NCBI GenBank assembly: GCA_002316295.1 | Contig: DCDF01000197.1 | Location: forward strand, 1-15,094 | Length of the DNA: 15,094 nt | Reading direction: 5' to 3' | Origin: Syntrophaceae bacterium UBA1062 | GTDB taxonomy: Bacteria; Desulfobacterota; Desulfomonilia; UBA1062 | In this document: one piece after another, positions 11,791 through 15,094 of the stretch | How positions within the stretch are numbered: position 1 is the stretch's first letter | How the letters are laid out: every line of letters starts with the position of its first letter | Made by a program: the position numbers and the translations under genes | Notes under the pieces: model-generated | What the model saw: only the letters and a program-made list of their open reading frames with translations | Told to the model about the DNA's origin: nothing | Databases searched by the model: none

Positions 11791-13551
11791 ATGAGAAGAA
11801 TCGAAAAAACAATCGAAAAGCTCAGAAAACAGCTGGTTGAGTCCCAAGCTCTCATCGACAGGCTGGAAAAATCCGAGGCGAAATGCAGAAGCACGGAAGC
11901 CGCGCTCCGTGAGAGTGAGCGGAAGCTCGTGTTCTTCATAGAGAATGCGCCTGCCGCGATTGCCATGTTTGACCGCGACATGCGCTATATCGCCTTCAGC
12001 CGCCGGTGGATTATCGATTACGGGCTCGGGGATCAGAACATTATCGGCAAAACCCATTACGAAGTATTCCCGGAGATACCCCGGAGATGGAAGGAGATCC
12101 ACCGAAGGGCCCTGGCGGGTCATGCGGCGAGGTGCGACGAAGACCCGTTCCCCCGCCTGGACGGCAGAACGGACTGGGTGAGGTGGGAGGTGCTTCCGTG
12201 GTACGAGAGCAGCGGGAAGATCGGTGGGATCATCATGTTTACCGAGGTCATCACCAAGCGCAAAGAGCTGGAGCTGGAGCTGAAGAACTACCGCGACCAT
12301 CTGGAAGCCCTGGTGGAGGAACGTACGACCGAGCTCGAGGAAAGAAACAAAAAGCTCGCAGAGGAAATAGCCGAGCGAATGAAGGCGGAGGAAGAGCGGA
12401 GGAGAATAGAGTCGCGCCTTTTTCAGGCCCAGAGAATCGAGGCACTCGACAGGTTTGCCGGCGGAATAGCCCACGACCTGAACAATATCCTCTATCCCAT
12501 CATCATCAATACCGAAGAGCTCCTGGCCCAGGAGCCGCCGGGGTCTCCCCGCTTCGATATCCTGGACCATATTCTCAAGGCCGCGAATCGCCAGAAGGAT
12601 CTCGTGAAGAAAATCCTCTCCTTCAGCAGACAGGGCGAGAAAAACCTGAGACCGATACAGGTCGCACCATTGCTGAAAGAAACCATTTCCTTCATGCGCT
12701 CCACCCTGCCGAGCACTATAGAGATCAGGCATCATATCGATACACCGGGCGAGATGGTCTTGGGAGACGCCACGCAGATTCAGCAGGTCATCATGAATCT
12801 CTTTCAGAATGCTGCGGACGCCATGCCTTCTCAGAAGGGCACGATCGATGTGAGCCTGACGAGAACTCACCTGGAGCCGATCAGTTTTCCTGGTGAAATT
12901 CGTGCCGGAGACTATCTGGAGCTTTCGGTCAGAGATACCGGTCGGGGCGTTCCGCTCGAAATTCAGGACCATATTTTCGAGCCTTTCTATACGACAAAAG
13001 ACTTCGGGAAGGGGACAGGGCTCGGGCTCTCAGTCACCCACGGTATCGTGAAAAGTCTCGGCGGCGCCATCAGTGTCGAGAGCGAGGCCGGAAAGGGGGC
13101 CCTGTTCACCGTGTATCTGCCTATCTACGCGGGAGAGGTCGGGACATCGGAATTTGCCGCCGAGACCGGCGACCAGTCAGGCGGAAACGAGACAATCCTT
13201 CTGGTCGATGACGAGGAGTGCATCCTTGCCAGCCTGAAGCGGGCGCTCGATATGTCCGGCTACCGGGTGGTCGCGATTCGTGACAGCGCGGAGGCCCTTG
13301 ATCTCTTTGCCAGCGAGCCGGCCGGATTCGATCTGGTCATCACCGACCTGACCATGCCGAAGATGACCGGAATCGAGCTCGCCAGAAAGATCCTCGAAAT
13401 ATCTCCCGGCATCCCGGTGATCCTGAGCACCGGCTTCAATGACCTTATCGACGAAGGGGAGGCGAAGTCTCTCGGCATTCGGGAGCTGCTTCTCAAGCCC
13501 ACCGGCACCCGTGAACTGAAGAACACTGTCCGAAAGGCGCTGCAGCACTGA
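11791..13551 (+). CDS. PAS-containing hybrid histidine kinase with C-terminal receiver domain
   Basis: The 586-residue protein has no membrane helices. In order: N-terminal coiled coil (about 1-45), PAS domain (46-155), charged coiled coil (157-212), HisKA with phospho-acceptor His228 in GGIAHDLNN (224-232), and HATPase_c. The HATPase_c shows the N box (QQVIMNLFQNAADAM, Asn336 and Asn340), DTGRG (382-386), FEPFYTTK (396-403) and GTGLGLS (408-414). A receiver domain (467-584) follows with acidic pair Asp473/Asp474, phospho-acceptor Asp519 (ITDLTMPKM), Thr547 and Lys569. It should be a soluble sensor that senses through PAS, phosphorylates its own His and passes phosphate to its receiver. No output-domain regulator or phosphotransfer protein is adjacent, so the partner must be elsewhere. 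The start at 11791 has only a weak ribosome site, but it begins the coiled coil and no better one is seen. It may govern the CoA-transferase/permease operon across the shared intergenic region; that is inference. Confidence 0.92.
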   Translation: MRRIEKTIEKLRKQLVESQALIDRLEKSEAKCRSTEAALRESERKLVFFIENAPAAIAMFDRDMRYIAFSRRWIIDYGLGDQNIIGKTHYEVFPEIPRRWKEIHRRALAGHAARCDEDPFPRLDGRTDWVRWEVLPWYESSGKIGGIIMFTEVITKRKELELELKNYRDHLEALVEERTTELEERNKKLAEEIAERMKAEEERRRIESRLFQAQRIEALDRFAGGIAHDLNNILYPIIINTEELLAQEPPGSPRFDILDHILKAANRQKDLVKKILSFSRQGEKNLRPIQVAPLLKETISFMRSTLPSTIEIRHHIDTPGEMVLGDATQIQQVIMNLFQNAADAMPSQKGTIDVSLTRTHLEPISFPGEIRAGDYLELSVRDTGRGVPLEIQDHIFEPFYTTKDFGKGTGLGLSVTHGIVKSLGGAISVESEAGKGALFTVYLPIYAGEVGTSEFAAETGDQSGGNETILLVDDEECILASLKRALDMSGYRVVAIRDSAEALDLFASEPAGFDLVITDLTMPKMTGIELARKILEISPGIPVILSTGFNDLIDEGEAKSLGIRELLLKPTGTRELKNTVRKALQH

Positions 13552-13613
13552 TCTGCGGTTTGAAGGCATTCTGCGCAATCGATCTTTACAGTATCGGAGA
13601 CAGTTGAACCACC

Positions 13614-15094
13614 TCAAGGCTGATCGATGACGGCAAGACGCTCCTCGAATACAGCCGCCAGCCGGTCGAGCTTGTCCGTGAGATCTTCAAGCTCTGAGAA
13701 CAGAGCTTCGATCTCCTCTTCACAGGCATGGATTTCTACGGATATCCCGGATATCCTTTTCCCGTCTCTGGCAAGGGTGGCCTCCTGCATGGCGGCGTGG
13801 AGGAGCTTCAGATTCTTCTCCCTTGCTTCGATCTCGGATTCCGTCCGCGCAATGCCCCTTTCGAGGGGGCCGAGCGCCCTGGAGCGCTCGGTGATGATCT
13901 CTGCACGCCTCTTGCGGAGCTCTTTTTTGTCGATCCTGTCGCTGCCGTTCTTCTCACTCCTGGGTTTTCGAGGTACAGCGATAGACTCCTCCTCGTCTCC
14001 CCACCCCCCCTTGTCGAGAAACCGCTGGTAGCCGCCCTCGAATACCTCGATAGAATCCCGGTGGAAAATGATGAGCCTCTCCGCGAGCGCATGGAGGAAC
14101 ATCTCGTTGTGGGTGACCATGACCACCGCGCCCTCGAAGCTGTCGATGGCGGCAAGCAGCGCGTCGTTCGACTCCATGTCCAGGTGGTTTGTGGGCTCGT
14201 CGAGCAGCAGCAGGTTCACCGGGGTCGCCAGGAGCTTGCCCAGCATCACCCGGCTTTTCTCGCCGCCCGAGAGCACTCCTATCTTCTTCAGAGCGTAATC
14301 CCCCTCGAACATCATGGCCCCGCAGATATCCCTGGCCTTCTGACGGTCGATGTCGGAATGGCTGGAAATGATCTCTTCTTCGACGGTCCGGGAGTCCATG
14401 AGAGTGGAGATGTTGGTCTGTTCGAAAACGCCGGTCACGGTCTTGGGGTTCTGGGTGATCTCGCCCTTCAAAGGCATGAGGCTGCCCGCAAGCAGCTTCA
14501 AGAGCGTGGTCTTGCCCTTGCCGTTGGGGCCGATGATGCAGACTTTCTCGCCCGGCCTGAGCGTAATGCTGAAATCCTTGATGAGCTCGGCCGAGGGATC
14601 ATACGAGAAGCTCAAATCCTGCGCGGAGAGCGCATACTTGCCGATGAACGGCTCGTAGCGGAAGGAAAAATCGAGCGTCTTGATCTTCTCGAGCTTTTCC
14701 TTCTTCTCCATTTTTTCCAGGTTTTTGATCCTCGACTGGACAAGCCCCACGAGGCGGGCCTTGGCTCTGAACTGTGCGATAAAGCTTTCCACCTCTTTGC
14801 GCTTGCGCTCGTCGTTGATGCGTGTCTTTTCGTATATCTCTTCCTCCTGGGCGATCTGGGAGTAATATTTTCCGGTATCGCCCGGGATCTTTCTGACTTT
14901 CCTTCGGTGAATGCCCATTGTGTGAGTCACGATCCTGTCCATGAAGGTCCTGTCGTGCGTGATCAGGATGAGCTCTCGGGGCCACGACACCAGGAAGCGC
15001 TCGATCCAGCGTATGGAGGTGATGTCGAGATAGTTGGTGGGCTCGTCGAGCAGAAGGAGATCGGGCTCGGAAACGAGGACCTTGGCAAGGTTCA
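13614..15094 (-). CDS. ABC-F family ATPase (Uup/translation-factor type), 5' end outside the window
   Basis: About 492 residues are visible; the N-terminus lies beyond 15094. The fragment opens near the end of the first nucleotide-binding domain, with Walker B LLLLDEPTNYLD (12-23) and switch ITHDR. The charged alpha-helical inter-domain linker of ABC-F proteins follows. The second domain has Walker A GPNGKGKTT (about 188-196), signature LSGGEKS (about 274-280), Walker B LLLDEPTNHLD and a switch histidine in VTHNE. A basic spacer and a long charged coiled coil (about 385-490) end the protein, as in Uup-like members. There are no membrane segments: ABC-F proteins bind ribosomes and act in translation or antibiotic resistance rather than transport. 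The second Walker A reads GKGK where GAGK or GSGK is usual, which keeps the key Lys-Thr. The gene converges on the kinase with 62 bp between stops and no clear terminator there. Confidence 0.93.
   Translation of the reverse strand, partial: NLAKVLVSEPDLLLLDEPTNYLDITSIRWIERFLVSWPRELILITHDRTFMDRIVTHTMGIHRRKVRKIPGDTGKYYSQIAQEEEIYEKTRINDERKRKEVESFIAQFRAKARLVGLVQSRIKNLEKMEKKEKLEKIKTLDFSFRYEPFIGKYALSAQDLSFSYDPSAELIKDFSITLRPGEKVCIIGPNGKGKTTLLKLLAGSLMPLKGEITQNPKTVTGVFEQTNISTLMDSRTVEEEIISSHSDIDRQKARDICGAMMFEGDYALKKIGVLSGGEKSRVMLGKLLATPVNLLLLDEPTNHLDMESNDALLAAIDSFEGAVVMVTHNEMFLHALAERLIIFHRDSIEVFEGGYQRFLDKGGWGDEEESIAVPRKPRSEKNGSDRIDKKELRKRRAEIITERSRALGPLERGIARTESEIEAREKNLKLLHAAMQEATLARDGKRISGISVEIHACEEEIEALFSELEDLTDKLDRLAAVFEERLAVIDQP

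Noticed and set aside
11674..12972. 432-residue open frame antisense to the kinase
   Set aside because: Shadow frame; the + strand carries every histidine kinase box in order.
14988..14990. GTG at 14990 as the start of the ABC-F gene
   Set aside because: The frame continues to the window edge with a clear Walker B (LLLLDEPTNYLD), so this is an internal valine and the gene is cut by the window.

Overview
The window looks like chromosomal DNA of a GC-rich, anaerobic, acid- and aromatic-metabolising bacterium, most likely a syntrophic or sulfate-reducing Desulfobacterota-type ('deltaproteobacterial') organism. This is inferred from gene content: a two-subunit oxygen-sensitive 2-hydroxyacyl-CoA dehydratase / benzoyl-CoA reductase-type iron-sulfur enzyme, a nickel-pincer (LarA-type) racemase, two acyl-CoA transferases (one fused to a GNAT domain), and a hybrid PAS sensor kinase. 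No rRNA, tRNA, CRISPR array or complete insertion sequence was seen.

Region A (1-6757) is a divergent metabolic locus around a short promoter region at about 3319-3552. Leftward run a BcrC/HadC-like subunit (3318-2203), a BcrB/HadB-like subunit (2145-895) and an SDR dehydrogenase (797-36). Rightward run a LarA-family racemase (3553-4797) and a CoA-transferase-like protein fused to a GNAT acetyltransferase (4895-6757). Together they read as a 2-hydroxy acid / hydroxyacyl-CoA module: LarA would set C2 stereochemistry, a CoA-transferase would activate the acid, the Fe-S enzyme would eliminate water from (or reduce) the CoA ester, and the SDR would handle a keto/hydroxy step. Two things do not fit a textbook version. 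No ATP-dependent activator (HgdC/HadI/BcrA-BcrD type) is present. The fused CoA-transferase has proline where its relative in this window has the catalytic glutamate.

Region B (6754-8071) is a small leftward unit: a membrane-anchored NERD-like protein with a degenerate active-site motif, then a four-helix membrane protein of unknown function. A good sigma-70-type promoter sits in front of it.

Region C (8138-10979) is a tight leftward pair: a CoA-transferase with an intact catalytic glutamate, and, 10 nt downstream, a polytopic permease. A probable intrinsic terminator follows. This suggests uptake and CoA activation of a carboxylic acid.

Region D (10980-11790) is about 810 bp without a convincing gene. 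It is partly AT-rich and holds many palindromes, a tandem repeat, a pseudoknot-capable leader and a terminator-like hairpin. It separates the leftward CoA-transferase/permease operon from a rightward hybrid histidine kinase (11791-13551). The window ends with the 3' part of a leftward ABC-F ATPase gene (13614 to beyond 15094).
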